64,000 bases of DNA, taken from NCBI RefSeq assembly GCF_003269295.1, contig NZ_QLTT01000002.1, forward strand, positions 992,001 through 1,056,000, given 5' to 3'. The first letter of the stretch is position 1. Each line of letters opens with the position of its first letter. Positions 7,540 to 16,425 of the stretch are shown one piece after another. The notes below the pieces were generated by a model. It made no database searches. It worked only from the letters and a program-made list of their open reading frames with translations, and was not told where the DNA came from. The translations under genes were made by a program, and so were the position numbers. This stretch comes from Lentzea atacamensis. GTDB lineage: Bacteria > Actinomycetota > Actinomycetes > Mycobacteriales > Pseudonocardiaceae.

Positions 7540-8349
7540 TCAGGAGCCGGCGGCCTCCGCCAGCAGCTCCACCAGGTGGTGGTGCATGCGGCGGTAGTCG
7601 ATCGGCGTGATGGTCGACCAGGGCGCCTGGCCCTCCGAGGCCCGGCGCATCTGCAGGTAGCGCCCCTTCGGCGTGTCGTAGAACGCCACCACCCGGTCCG
7701 GCCGCACCCGCTTGCCCCACTTGTCCCGCGCGGCAGCACCGAACTGCCCGCGGTTCGAGGCGTCCCGGACCATCTCCGCCAGGGTGTGGGCGTCGTCACT
7801 CCGCAACCCGCGCGAGCGCAGCGCCTCCTCCAGGTCCTCCGGCGAAGCCGCTGAGGCGGCCGCTGCGTCCAGGTCCCCAGACGGCAGGGTGATCGAGTGA
7901 CCCTCGCCCGCCGGAGCCGGGGGAAGGGCGGTCAGGGCCTCGCGCGGCAGCCCGTCGGCCTCGGCGGGGCGCAGGATCAGCTGCCCGCCGTCCAGGACGG
8001 CCAGGACTCCCGCCTGGCCCTTGCCGGCGGCCAGGACGCGGACGCTGCGTTCCTGCAGCCACATCCGGGCGTCGATCTCCTGCTGCGGGCGGTTCAGGAC
8101 GTGCAGGAGGTCTTCCAGGGTCGGGTCCAGGGAACGCGGGCCGCCCAGGCCGCGCGCGCCCAGCTGACGCCACACCTGGTCCTCGATGCCCCTGCGTTCC
8201 TCACGGGTCTTGCCCGGTGAGGGCACCTTCAGGACGAGCGGCATCGTCTCCAGGCCCAGGTGTTCCCAGAGGACGTCGAACTCCAGCGTGGAGATGATCA
8301 CCGGGTCGCGCGTGTCGCTCGTCCCCATGTCCAAGCCGAACAGAGTCAT
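7540..8349 (-). CDS. ESX secretion-associated protein EspG family
   Basis: 269 residues matching the EspG family, cytosolic chaperones that hold PE-PPE-type substrates soluble and deliver them to ESX (type VII) machinery. Features seen: N-terminal ISTLEFDVLWEHLGLETMPL, middle RSVRVLAAGKGQAGVLAVLDGG, and a basic C-terminal block VVAFYDTPKGRYLQMRR, all typical of actinobacterial EspG. No signal peptide. Start ATG 8349 overlaps the TGA of the PPE-like gene (TGATG), indicating translational coupling, as expected for a chaperone made with its client. No EccB/C/D/E secretion component is in the window, so export must rely on genes elsewhere. Confidence 0.85.
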   Translation of the reverse strand: MTLFGLDMGTSDTRDPVIISTLEFDVLWEHLGLETMPLVLKVPSPGKTREERRGIEDQVWRQLGARGLGGPRSLDPTLEDLLHVLNRPQQEIDARMWLQERSVRVLAAGKGQAGVLAVLDGGQLILRPAEADGLPREALTALPPAPAGEGHSITLPSGDLDAAAASAASPEDLEEALRSRGLRSDDAHTLAEMVRDASNRGQFGAAARDKWGKRVRPDRVVAFYDTPKGRYLQMRRASEGQAPWSTITPIDYRRMHHHLVELLAEAAGS

Positions 8350-9539
8350 CAGTCGGTCGTGCTCTCCCCGATCACCGGCAGCGAGTAGCTGCCGACGCCG
8401 TAGATGTCGTCGCGTTCACGGAGGTAGTCGGCAGCCTTGTGCTCCATGTCCTCCTCTTCGTCGCCCTTGCGCGGGCCCATGCCGCCGAACGGGTCGAACG
8501 ACTGGGGCATCGGCACGGCCCTGCGGTGGAGCTGGTCGTTGTTCGACGACGCGCCCACCGTGCCCATCGGACCCATGGCGGAACCGGAAGCCGCGGCCAC
8601 ACCGGCGGCACCACCGTGACCCATCAGCGGGCCCACGGCGGCCGAGGAAGCCGCGGTCGCGCCCTCTTCCATCTCCTTGGGCTCCGTCGACGACGACGAA
8701 CGGCCCGAGCGCTGGCCGGGCACACCGACACCCGCGACACCCGTACCGGAGGGACCGGACGTGCCGGCCGACGACAGCGAGGTCGTGGAGCCCTTCGAGG
8801 TAGCTGCGGCAGGCGCCGACACCCCAGAGGTGCGCGTCGGCGAACTGGGGGGAGGAGTGGCGCCACGAGGAGGCGGAGCAGCGGAGACACGTGAGCCGGA
8901 ACCCGTGCGACCTCGCGTGACGCCACCGGTCGCGCCCTGCGGGCCGACGACCCAGGCTCCCGCCGTGCCGATCTGGGCACCACCACCGTGCACGAGGCCG
9001 GTGCCGCTGATCTGCAGCTGCGGTGGCTGGCTGAACTGGCCCAGGGTCGAGGTGTTCGAGACCGTGGACGACGCGTAGGTGGACATGACCTCACGGGCGC
9101 GGCGCTCGGCGGCGTCCTGGGCCGCCTCCTGCTTCTCGTGGTCGGTCTGGCCGCCGAAGAGGTGGGTGAGACCGGTGATCAGCGCGCCCGGCTGCTCCGC
9201 GGTCACCTGGACCGGTTTCGGCATGTCCGCGCGGGCCTTCGAGATGTGGCCGGCCTGCAGTTCCGCCGAGTAACGCATCACGTCCGCGCCGGTGCGCGCG
9301 CCGTCCGCCCAGGTGGCGATCGGGTTGAGGCCGGCCTGCGCGATCTCGGAGGCCTTGCCCTTCCACTTCGCGCCCGACAGCGTGATGCCGTTGTGCAGGT
9401 CGTCGTTGATCTCGCTCAACGCGGCCGACACGCCTGCCCAGCGCTCCATCGACGCGAACGACGCGGAGGGGCCGGGACCTGCGTGGATGCGCTCGTACAG
9501 CTCCTTGTGGCTGTAGCCCTGCCAGCGGTGTTCTGCCAT
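8349..9539 (-). CDS. PPE-like ESX substrate
   Basis: 396 residues. The first ~170 form a predicted helical PPE-like domain with a WxG turn (SGAKWKGKASEIA near residue 58) and no signal peptide. The remainder is a low-complexity Gly/Ser/Ala/Thr/Pro tail with many SSGVSAPA-like stretches, ending in a short acidic block (KGDEEEDMEHKAADYLRER) and SYSLPVIGESTTD. This plan is known for PPE-domain proteins of Pseudonocardiaceae. It starts 1 base after the upstream WxG-like gene and overlaps espG, so substrate pair and chaperone form one operon. The role of the secreted tail is unknown. Confidence 0.78.
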   Translation of the reverse strand: MAEHRWQGYSHKELYERIHAGPGPSASFASMERWAGVSAALSEINDDLHNGITLSGAKWKGKASEIAQAGLNPIATWADGARTGADVMRYSAELQAGHISKARADMPKPVQVTAEQPGALITGLTHLFGGQTDHEKQEAAQDAAERRAREVMSTYASSTVSNTSTLGQFSQPPQLQISGTGLVHGGGAQIGTAGAWVVGPQGATGGVTRGRTGSGSRVSAAPPPRGATPPPSSPTRTSGVSAPAAATSKGSTTSLSSAGTSGPSGTGVAGVGVPGQRSGRSSSSTEPKEMEEGATAASSAAVGPLMGHGGAAGVAAASGSAMGPMGTVGASSNNDQLHRRAVPMPQSFDPFGGMGPRKGDEEEDMEHKAADYLRERDDIYGVGSYSLPVIGESTTD

Positions 9540-9540
9540 G

Positions 9541-9906
9541 TCAGCACCCGCTCTTGTTCATCATGCCGGTGTTGTCGCCCTCGACCACCTGGTACTGGCG
9601 CTCGATCTGGTTCAGGTTGTCCATCGCCGTCTTGAGCTGCTTCTGGTAGTTCAGCAGCGCCTGCAGCGCAGAGTCGCCGTCGGAGATCGACCGGTCGTTG
9701 AACTTCTCCGCGGCCTCCTTGCTCACCGGATCGCCCGCCCACGGCCGGACGCGGAACTCGGTGATCGCCATCTCGATCTGCTTGTCGAGCTTGGTCAGAG
9801 CGGCGGAGAACGTGTTCCGCAACGCCGGGATCGCCCCTGGTTCCACACTCAGCTCGTGGCTGACGGGTGGCGAGGAGTCAGCCCCGCTGCGTCCCCCTGG
9901 CGGCAT
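9541..9906 (-). CDS. WxG-like ESX partner protein
   Basis: 121 residues, no signal peptide, mostly helical. A helix-turn-helix with the turn RPWAGDPVS (WAG) and a second helix rich in Gln/Leu (LQALLNYQKQLKTAMDNL) resemble WXG100/PE-type partners that dimerise with PPE-like proteins for ESX export. The start ATG 9906 has GGAGG seven bases upstream. It is the first gene of the operon with the PPE-like and EspG genes, 1 base from the former. The PE/WXG role is inferred from size, turn motif and position; there is no C-terminal YxxxD/E in the usual place. Confidence 0.65.
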   Translation of the reverse strand: MPPGGRSGADSSPPVSHELSVEPGAIPALRNTFSAALTKLDKQIEMAITEFRVRPWAGDPVSKEAAEKFNDRSISDGDSALQALLNYQKQLKTAMDNLNQIERQYQVVEGDNTGMMNKSGC

Positions 9907-10003
9907 GGTGAGACCTCCGGCGGTTGTGCGTACAAGCGCGTCGACACTCTAACCACCGAAAGTAACGCTGGGGAGTGGGATCAGTGACATCCGCCCGTGT
10001 GGG

Positions 10004-10591
10004 TCAGCGCTTCTGGAGCAAACTGGCCACCGCCGCCTCGGCCACGCGCTGTGCTCCCAGGCAAAGATGATCTTGTTGTACCGCACGGGAATTCCCACCG
10101 TCGCGGAACATGACGTCGAGGAACTGACCCTCTGCGATGTCGATCTCCACGTGACAGACGTCGTTCAGGTCGGGTGTGCGGACGGTAATCGCCGCGAACC
10201 CCTCGATCGAGCTGACCGTGTAATCCACCTGAGCGTTCTCGGAGAGCCACACGTCGGCACCGGAGACCAGCACCAGCGCGAGCCTGGCGACGTTGCCGCT
10301 GGTCGTGCTGCGGATCGTGCACGCCTTCGCACCGCCGAAGCTCGTCTCGACGTAGGCGCTGGGCGGGTTGTCGAGGCTCAGCTGAACGCGCTGCTCGGGG
10401 GTCAGCACCGCACACGGGTCGACGTTGTCGAGCGGTACCTCACGCGGCCGCGGCGGGAAGTCCATCTGCGACGCCGACGTCGTCGGCGTCGCGGGAGGGG
10501 GTGGGGCCTGACTGTCGAGTGCGCTGGGGGCAGGCCCGGCCGTGCATCCGGCCAGCGCCACCGCAACGATGAGGAGCGCCGTGATCCGCAT
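10004..10591 (-). CDS. DUF3558 lipoprotein
   Basis: 195 residues. Lipobox LAGC at residues 13-16, then a Pro/Ser-rich spacer and a DUF3558 domain: the PCAVLTPEQ opening (DVDPC... type), a central Cys (KACTIRS) and two later cysteines (DVCHVEI, DHLCLGA), which could form disulfides. DUF3558 proteins are membrane-anchored lipoproteins of mycolata and relatives with no settled function and often lie near ESX genes, as here. A 97-base gap separates it from the ESX operon; I see no distinct element in that gap. The upstream GNAT gene ends 6 bases before this start, so the two are probably cotranscribed. Confidence 0.82.
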   Translation of the reverse strand: MRITALLIVAVALAGCTAGPAPSALDSQAPPPPATPTTSASQMDFPPRPREVPLDNVDPCAVLTPEQRVQLSLDNPPSAYVETSFGGAKACTIRSTTSGNVARLALVLVSGADVWLSENAQVDYTVSSIEGFAAITVRTPDLNDVCHVEIDIAEGQFLDVMFRDGGNSRAVQQDHLCLGAQRVAEAAVASLLQKR

Positions 10592-10597
10592 GGGCGC

Positions 10598-11164
10598 TCA
10601 CCGTAGCTGTTCCGGGTAGGGGTCTGTCGCGAGCCTCGACCACAGCAGCTCGTCGACGCGCTGGTCGTCGACGATCGACTCGTGGCGAAGCCGGCCCTCC
10701 AGGGTGAACCCGCACTTCTCCGCGACCCGCCGCGACGCAGGGTTGAACACCGAGTGCTTGTAGACGATGCGGTGCATGTCCGCCGCGCCGAACGCCCAGC
10801 CCAGCACGGCGTTGAGCGCGGTCGGCACCACGCCCTTGCCGCGGTGCGCCGGGTGGGTCCAGCAGGTCACCTCCGCCGAGCCGACCTTGAGGTCGATGTT
10901 GTGGAGCACCACTCCGGCCACCATCTCCGCGGTGACCGCGTCGCACACCGCCCACGACCAGCGGTAGTTCTTCGCCCAGCCGTTGGTCATCAGCATGATG
11001 AACAACTCGGCGGTCGGAACGTCCGAGACGTTCAGGTTGTTCATGTACCGCTTGGTTTCCTCGTCCGCGTAGATCTCGACGAGCGCCGGCACGTCGTTGA
11101 CGCGGTCGTCGTTGCGGAAGGCGCGCAGGTAGTACTCACCCGCGTTGATCTCGACTGGCTCCAC
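10598..11164 (-). CDS. GNAT-family N-acetyltransferase (RimJ/RimL type)
   Basis: 188 residues with an acetyltransferase fold. Visible: YYLRAFRNDDRVNDVPAL near the N terminus, the acetyl-CoA loop HPAHRGKGVVPTALNAVLGWAF (R/Q-x-x-G-x-G/A equivalent RGKGVV), and the late motif VFNPASRRVAEKCGFTLEGRLRHE typical of RimJ/RimL-like enzymes, which acetylate protein N termini or small amines. GTG 11164 is chosen because an earlier start would run into the HAD gene, whose stop is at 11175. No ribosome binding site is visible. It precedes the DUF3558 lipoprotein by 6 bases. Substrate unknown. Confidence 0.85.
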   Translation of the reverse strand: MEPVEINAGEYYLRAFRNDDRVNDVPALVEIYADEETKRYMNNLNVSDVPTAELFIMLMTNGWAKNYRWSWAVCDAVTAEMVAGVVLHNIDLKVGSAEVTCWTHPAHRGKGVVPTALNAVLGWAFGAADMHRIVYKHSVFNPASRRVAEKCGFTLEGRLRHESIVDDQRVDELLWSRLATDPYPEQLR

Positions 11165-11174
11165 GCGCCAGAGG

Positions 11175-11960
11175 CTAGTGCTCGCCGGTGAACCCGTCGT
11201 GACGTTCCGCCAGTTCGTCGAGCTCGTCACGATGCGCGGACGCGGGCGTGCCGTCCGGGGCGGTGGTGAGCTCGATCACCCAGTCCACGTCCTCGGCGTC
11301 GTCCTCGCCCGCCAGCATGTCCCGGTGCACCGCGCACGGACCCCAGCCGTCCTCCAGCAGCTCCGCCGCCAGCTCCTCGGCCTCGTCGCGGTCCGGGAGG
11401 ATCAGCAGCACCGTCGGCGGGATCAGCCCGCGCACCGCCAGCGCCGTCCGCAACGCCGCCGTGTCCGGCACGTGCACGCCGTCGAGCCCCACCGCGCGGG
11501 CGGCGGCCACGTTCTCCTCGGTGTCGTCGCAGAACACCGCGGTCGAGTGGCCGAGCTCGGCCAGCACCCGCCGGAAGATCTCCGGATCCGGTTTCGCGAC
11601 CCCGAGCCGCGCGGAGTTGAAGATCGCGTCGAACTCCGCGTCCAGGCCGAGCTGGGCGAGGTCCGCCTCCAGCCGGGTGGTCGCGTTGGACAGCAACGCC
11701 ACGAAGCACTGCTTGCGCGCGGTCCGCACCAACGCCAGCGCCTCGGTGATCACCTCACCGGTCGAGGCGGCCCAGTCCTGCCCGACCTCGTGCCGCCACT
11801 GCTCGTCGGTGATCTCACCGGTGACGGCGCGGCGCAGCAGCGACGGTTCGAAAGCGATCTCGGCGATCTCCGCTGGCAGGGGAGGAAACCGGCGCAGCAC
11901 GCCGTCGAGATCGAGCAGCAACAACGGTTTCAGCGCCGGCGTCCGTTCCACTGTGCCCAC
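11175..11960 (-). CDS. HAD-family hydrolase fused to an RraB-like domain
   Basis: 261 residues. Residues 1-~175 are a HAD phosphatase-like domain: DLDG at 17-20 (nucleophile Asp17), motif II LLSNATT, motif III AKPDPEIF, motif IV FCDDTEENV. Residues ~180-255 look like a small RraB-type module (regulator of RNase E): ILPDRDEAEELAAELLEDGW, then VHRDMLAGEDDAEDVDWV. The join suggests one polypeptide with both parts, an arrangement I do not know as standard. The ATG at 11960 overlaps the end of the DUF1707 gene by 31 bases; GTG 11951 is also possible. Substrate unknown. The RraB call is by eye and less certain than the HAD call. Confidence 0.78.
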   Translation of the reverse strand: MGTVERTPALKPLLLLDLDGVLRRFPPLPAEIAEIAFEPSLLRRAVTGEITDEQWRHEVGQDWAASTGEVITEALALVRTARKQCFVALLSNATTRLEADLAQLGLDAEFDAIFNSARLGVAKPDPEIFRRVLAELGHSTAVFCDDTEENVAAARAVGLDGVHVPDTAALRTALAVRGLIPPTVLLILPDRDEAEELAAELLEDGWGPCAVHRDMLAGEDDAEDVDWVIELTTAPDGTPASAHRDELDELAERHDGFTGEH

Positions 11961-12313
11961 AGGATCGCGACCGCGGGGATGAGCAGGAAGATCAGCGGGT
12001 TCCGCACGAGCACGAAGAACGCGATCACCACGGCCACGCCGACCGCCGGCACGACCGCGCCCTCCCAGCGCGCGGGTGCCTTGGTCGGCTCCGGGAACAT
12101 CGGCATCGGCGTGGCGAACTGCGGACGCGGGTCCGGCAGGTCGTAGAACAACGCCATGAGCTCGCCGCGGGTCTTCGCGATGGTGATCTTCGCGGACCGC
12201 TCGCCGTACTCGTGGACGTCGATGCGGCCCGCGCTCATGTGCTCACCGAGCACCTGCAACGCCTGCTGGCGCTCGGTGTCACCGATGCGGATGTCCCTCG
12301 ACGGGTCGCTCAC
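11930..12313 (-). CDS. DUF1707 membrane protein
   Basis: 127 residues. The N-terminal DUF1707 domain is clear: RIGDTERQQALQVLGEHMSAGRIDVHEYGERS, followed by AKTRGELMALFYDLPDP. A Pro-rich spacer and one or two membrane segments (VVPAVGVAVVIAFFVLV, IFLLIPAVAILWA) and a basic end NGRRR follow. DUF1707 is a small actinobacterial helical domain (SHOCT-like) usually found on membrane proteins; its role is not established. The GTG start at 12313 has no visible ribosome binding site. The gene lies 30 bases downstream of accA3 on the same strand, so it may be read from that transcript. Confidence 0.85.
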   Translation of the reverse strand: MSDPSRDIRIGDTERQQALQVLGEHMSAGRIDVHEYGERSAKITIAKTRGELMALFYDLPDPRPQFATPMPMFPEPTKAPARWEGAVVPAVGVAVVIAFFVLVRNPLIFLLIPAVAILWAQWNGRRR

Positions 12314-12343
12314 AACGCAATCGTAGGCGAGCGACCCGACCGG

Positions 12344-14110
12344 TCAGTCCTTCAGCTCGCAGATCACGGTGCCCTGGGTGATCGGGTCACCGGGCGCGGC
12401 CGCGAGACCCGTCACGGTGCCGGCCTTGTGCGCCGTCACCGGGTTCTCCATCTTCATCGCCTCGAGGACCACGATCAGGTCGCCCGCCTCGACGGTCTGC
12501 CCGTCCTCGACGGCCACCTTCACGATCGTGCCCTGCATCGGCGCGGCCACCGCGTCACCTGACACCGCGGCGGACCCGCCACCGGCGCGCTTCGCCTTCG
12601 GCTTCTTGGCCGCGGCGGCCGGGCGGGCCGAACCCACCGCGAGATCACCCGGCAGCGACACCTCGAGGCGGCGGCCACCGACCTCGACGACGACGGTCTG
12701 GCGCGGCGTCTCCTCGTCGGAAACCTCGGCGCCACCCGTGAACGGCGCGATCTGGTTGTCGAACTCGGTCTCGATCCAGCGCGTGTGGACGGTGAAGCCC
12801 TCAGGCTTCTCGGCGGTGAACGCCGCGTCCCGCACGATCGCGCGGTGGAACGGCAGCACGGTCGCCATGCCGTCGACGACCATCTCGTCCAGCGCCCGGC
12901 GGGCACGCGCGAGCGCCTCCTCGCGGTTCTCACCGGTCACGATCAGCTTGGCCAGCAACGAGTCGAACTGGCCGCCGATCACCGAGCCGCTCTCGACACC
13001 GGCGTCCACGCGCACACCCGGACCGGAAGGCGCCACGAAGGACGTCACGGTGCCCGGCGCGGGCAGGAAGCCACGACCGGCATCCTCGCCGTTGATCCGG
13101 AACTCGATGGAGTGCGCGCGCGGCGTCGGGTCTTCGAGGTGCTTGAGCTTCTCCCCGGCGGCGATGCGGAACTGCTCGCGCACGAGGTCGATGCCGGTCG
13201 TCTCCTCCGACACCGGGTGTTCGACCTGCAGGCGGGTGTTGACCTCCAGGAACGAGATCGACCCGTCCAGGCCGACGAGGTACTCGACGGTGCCGGCACC
13301 GTGGTAGCCGGCTTCGAGGCAGATGGCCTTGGCGGAGCTGTGGATCGTGGCGCGCTGCTCGTCGGTCAGGAACGGCGCGGGCGCCTCCTCGACCAGCTTC
13401 TGGTGGCGGCGCTGCAGCGAGCAGTCGCGGGTGCCGACGACGATCACGTTGCCGTGCTGGTCGGCGAGAACCTGCGCCTCGACGTGGCGCGGCTTGTCCA
13501 GGTACCGCTCGACGAAGCACTCGCCGCGGCCGAACGCCGTGACGGCCTCGCGGACGGCGGAGTCGAAGAGCTCGGGGATCTCCTCGATCGTGCGGGCGAC
13601 CTTCAGGCCGCGGCCGCCACCACCGAACGCGGCCTTGATCGCGACCGGCAGGCCGTGCTCCTGCGCGAACGCCACGATCTCGTCCGGACCGCCGACCGGG
13701 TCCTTGGTGCCGGGCACCAGCGGCGCGCCGGCGCGCATCGCGATGTGCCGCGCGGTCACCTTGTCGCCGAGGTCGCGGATCGCCTGCGGGGTCGGGCCGA
13801 TCCATGTCAGGCCAGCGTCGATCACGGCCTGCGCGAAGTCCGCGTTCTCGGACAGGAAGCCGTAACCGGGGTGCACCGAGTCGGCACCGGACTGCGCTGC
13901 GGCCGCCAGCACCTTCTCGAACGACAGGTAGCTCTCGCCGGGCGTGTTGCCGCCGAGCGCGAACGCCTCGTCGGCGAGCCGGACGAACGGCGCGTCGCGG
14001 TCGGGGTCCGCGTAGATGGCGACACTGGCCAGGCCGGCGTCTCGGCAGGCGCGGATGACCCGGACGGCGATCTCACCGCGGTTGGCGATGAGGACCTTGC
14101 GCAGCGACAC
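12344..14110 (-). CDS. accA3: Acyl-CoA carboxylase alpha subunit (biotin carboxylase + BCCP)
   Basis: 588 residues. Biotin carboxylase domain ([17 protein letters not shown] at the start, ATP-grasp [23 protein letters not shown] active-site stretch) joined to a C-terminal biotin carboxyl carrier domain with EAMKMEN; the biotinylated lysine is Lys553. It carboxylates biotin with bicarbonate and ATP, and the carboxyl group goes to acetyl- or propionyl-CoA via a beta subunit. Partners in the window are the beta subunit (19114-20751), epsilon subunit (18884-19117) and biotin ligase (20869-21687). GTG 14110 has AGGAGG nine bases upstream. accA3 is the shared alpha subunit in mycobacteria. Confidence 0.95.
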   Translation of the reverse strand: MSLRKVLIANRGEIAVRVIRACRDAGLASVAIYADPDRDAPFVRLADEAFALGGNTPGESYLSFEKVLAAAAQSGADSVHPGYGFLSENADFAQAVIDAGLTWIGPTPQAIRDLGDKVTARHIAMRAGAPLVPGTKDPVGGPDEIVAFAQEHGLPVAIKAAFGGGGRGLKVARTIEEIPELFDSAVREAVTAFGRGECFVERYLDKPRHVEAQVLADQHGNVIVVGTRDCSLQRRHQKLVEEAPAPFLTDEQRATIHSSAKAICLEAGYHGAGTVEYLVGLDGSISFLEVNTRLQVEHPVSEETTGIDLVREQFRIAAGEKLKHLEDPTPRAHSIEFRINGEDAGRGFLPAPGTVTSFVAPSGPGVRVDAGVESGSVIGGQFDSLLAKLIVTGENREEALARARRALDEMVVDGMATVLPFHRAIVRDAAFTAEKPEGFTVHTRWIETEFDNQIAPFTGGAEVSDEETPRQTVVVEVGGRRLEVSLPGDLAVGSARPAAAAKKPKAKRAGGGSAAVSGDAVAAPMQGTIVKVAVEDGQTVEAGDLIVVLEAMKMENPVTAHKAGTVTGLAAAPGDPITQGTVICELKD

Positions 14111-14243
14111 GGCGTCGTACCTCCTGCTGGACCGGCAATTACGGCTCTGGCTGGTGCCGCAGTCTACGGAAATCGGTGAACTCGGAGAGGGAGAGACGGC
14201 TCACTTCACATCCATCGTGAGGCCATCGGCCACAATCTGCGAT

Positions 14244-14900
14244 GTGGGTGGATCCAGGTCTGTGCTGGTGACCGCGGCCGCGGCCGCCGTCGTGGTGGTC
14301 GCAGGGCTGACGTTCGCCTTCCTCCGGCGGCCGGACAACACCGATTCAGGTCAGTCCGGCACCGACCCCGGAATGCGCTGCGGCACCACCGTCTGCCAAT
14401 CCATCGTGGGCAAATCGGTCGGCAAGGACCTGGTCGAACTGCTCGGCGGCACCGGCGGCGGGCGGATCAGGGTGACCGGCGAGTCGGGCCCGTTCATCTT
14501 CGAGATGACCATCGCCGAGTCCGGCGCGACCGTCAACGACAAGTCACTGCAGTGCGCGGAGGCGACGGTCAGCGTCTGCCTGGTGCGCGGGTCGCACGGC
14601 GGCAACTGGCTCGGCGAGGTGCTGATCCGCAAGGACGGCACTTGGTCGCGCGCGCAGGCGGCCTACCTCGCCAACGCCGGGTACCTCGGCCTGCACGACG
14701 TCAACGAGGACGGCACCGCGGACATCGTCGCCGCCCAGCTCGCATGCGACGGGCAGTGCAGCAGTGCGTTCGTGCAGGTGTTCTCCGCGCTGGGGCCGAA
14801 CATCGGCTGTACGACAGCGGCACCGGCGCGAGATCAGCTCCCCGGCTGGCCCACACCGGTGCCGAAGATGTCGCAGCTTCGCCCGTGCGCTGACTCCTAG
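14244..14900 (+). CDS. Membrane-anchored extracellular protein of unknown function
   Basis: 218 residues. One N-terminal membrane segment (VLVTAAAAAVVVVAGLTFAF) followed by RRPDN, a linker and an extracellular domain with Cys pairs (MRCGTTVCQS, LQCAEATVSVC, LACDGQC, IGCTT, RPCADS) and the stretch LHDVNEDGTADIVAAQ, which resembles an FG-GAP/VCBS-type DVNGDG calcium-binding repeat. This suggests a disulfide-stabilised cell-surface domain. The start is GTG 14244 (GTG 14262 also possible); the long upstream reading frame overlaps accA3 and is not used. No family recognised. It converges on the dicarboxylate symporter across a 99-base spacer with nested inverted repeats. Confidence 0.7.
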   Translation: MGGSRSVLVTAAAAAVVVVAGLTFAFLRRPDNTDSGQSGTDPGMRCGTTVCQSIVGKSVGKDLVELLGGTGGGRIRVTGESGPFIFEMTIAESGATVNDKSLQCAEATVSVCLVRGSHGGNWLGEVLIRKDGTWSRAQAAYLANAGYLGLHDVNEDGTADIVAAQLACDGQCSSAFVQVFSALGPNIGCTTAAPARDQLPGWPTPVPKMSQLRPCADS

Positions 14901-15002
14901 TGCCGCAACAGCCGGCCTTCGCCGCGTCTTCACAGCTCAGCGCACAACGACGCGGCCGTCTGACCGCCGAACACGGGGCAAAAGCTGACTACCACGGCAC
15001 TA
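14898..15002. terminator. Nested inverted repeats between convergent genes
   Basis: TAGTGCCG at 14898-14905 is mirrored by CGGCACTA at 14995-15002, and inside them GCCGCGTC at 14921-14928 is mirrored by GACGCGGC at 14949-14956. The outer arms contain the TAG stop codons of both convergent genes. The inner hairpin (8 base pairs, 20-base loop) is a candidate bidirectional terminator; neither arm has a T-run. Confidence 0.4.
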
Positions 15003-16280
15003 GGCGTTGACGAGCTCCTGCTCCTCAGCGGGCTCCTCGATCAGACCCTCACTGCGCGCCACCAGCACCGGCACGGTGATCTGGCCCGCCACGTTGGTCG
15101 CGGTGCGCATCATGTCGAGGATCGGGTCGATCGCGTAGACCACGGCCACACCGGTCGCGATGACCTGCGGCGGCAGGCCGACGACGCTCAGCGTCAGCGT
15201 CAGCATCGTGTACCAGCCGGTCGTGCCCGCCGTGGCGAGCGCGCCGAACACGGCGACCAGCACGATGCCGACGTACTGCCACACCGAGAGCTGGATGCCG
15301 AACAGGTTCGCGATGAAGATCGTCGCGACGGCCGGGTAGACCGCGGCGCAACCGTCCATCTTGGTCGTGGTGCCCAGCGGCACGGCGAAGTTCGCGTACT
15401 CCGGCGAGACGCCGAGATCCGTGGCGGCCTTGCGGGACAACGGAAGCGTGGCACCGGACGAGCGCGAGACGAACGCGAACTGGATCGCCGTCCACGACTT
15501 GCGGAAGAACTCGGCCGGCGAGGTCTTGCCGACGACCTTCAGCAGGATCGGGTAGACCGCGAACAGCACGATCGCCGTACCCAGGTACACGGCCACGATC
15601 AGCGAGAACAGCGGTCGCACGAACGAGTTGCCGTACGACGCGACGGCGTTGCCGATCAGGCCGAAGATGCCGATCGGCGCCAGCAGGATGATCCAGCCGA
15701 CGACCTTCTGCACGATGTCGAAGAACGAGCGGACCAGGTTCGTGAACGGCGCGGCCTTCTCACCGAGCGCGTAGGCGGCGAAACCGACGAGCACCGCGAT
15801 GAAGACGACCTGCAGCACCTCGCCCTCGGTGAAGGCGCTGAAGATGTTGGTGGGTACCAGGTTGTCGAGCAGCGCGTTCCACGAGCCGGACGCGCGCTTG
15901 GCCAGCTTGTCGACGGCACCGGCGGCGGGTTCGATCCGCACGCCCTGGCCGGGCTTGATGATCGCGGCGACGGCGAGGCCGATCAGCACGGCGATGAACG
16001 ACGTGATGGCGAACCACAGGAACGTCTTGCCGCCGAGGCGGGCGGCGGTGCGACCGCCGCCGAGGTTCCGAAGCGACGCGATGCCGACGACGATCGCGGT
16101 GAACACGAGCGGGATCACGGTCAGCTGCAGCAGCGCCGTGAAGGTGGAACCGATCTTGGCGAGCACGGGCGCGAGCCACGTGCCCTTGCCGAGCCAGCCG
16201 GCGAGCGCGCCGAGGACGAGCCCGCCGAGCACGGTCAGGCCGAAGACCTTGGGCTTGCGGTAGGTCTGGACGAACGACAC
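15000..16280 (-). CDS. Dicarboxylate/amino acid:cation symporter (DAACS)
   Basis: 426 residues, eight or so membrane segments and two re-entrant loops. The family hallmarks are all visible: the Ser-rich hairpin SRSSGATLPLS, the TKMDGCA motif (equivalent to the NMDGT cation site), and IDPILDMMRTATNVAGQ in the last helix, which carries the substrate-binding Asp/Arg/Asn. Takes up C4-dicarboxylates or acidic amino acids with Na+ or H+; the exact substrate cannot be read off. The start is GTG 16280 with GGAG nine bases upstream. It is monocistronic: convergent with the gene at 14244, and separated by 180 bases and a hairpin from maf upstream. Confidence 0.92.
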   Translation of the reverse strand: MSFVQTYRKPKVFGLTVLGGLVLGALAGWLGKGTWLAPVLAKIGSTFTALLQLTVIPLVFTAIVVGIASLRNLGGGRTAARLGGKTFLWFAITSFIAVLIGLAVAAIIKPGQGVRIEPAAGAVDKLAKRASGSWNALLDNLVPTNIFSAFTEGEVLQVVFIAVLVGFAAYALGEKAAPFTNLVRSFFDIVQKVVGWIILLAPIGIFGLIGNAVASYGNSFVRPLFSLIVAVYLGTAIVLFAVYPILLKVVGKTSPAEFFRKSWTAIQFAFVSRSSGATLPLSRKAATDLGVSPEYANFAVPLGTTTKMDGCAAVYPAVATIFIANLFGIQLSVWQYVGIVLVAVFGALATAGTTGWYTMLTLTLSVVGLPPQVIATGVAVVYAIDPILDMMRTATNVAGQITVPVLVARSEGLIEEPAEEQELVNA

Positions 16281-16405
16281 TGGAACATCTCCGTTTGCAG
16301 GGATGAGCGGAACAGGACTGGGAGCGGTCAGCTCCGACAGCCCGTGCTCGTCCTGCGTGCCAGGTCGATGTGCCTGCGACGCGTCAAGTACTCGTTCACC
16401 GCTAC

Positions 16406-16425
16406 CCCCAACGCGGCCGTTGGGG
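16406..16425 (-). terminator. GC-rich hairpin downstream of maf
   Basis: Perfect 8-base arms CCCCAACG (16406-16413) and CGTTGGGG (16418-16425) with a CGGC tetraloop, 36 bases past the maf stop on the minus strand. No T-run follows. It lies in the 180-base spacer between maf and the symporter; an operator role for the symporter, 126 bases downstream, is an alternative. Nothing else stands out in that spacer. Confidence 0.5.
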
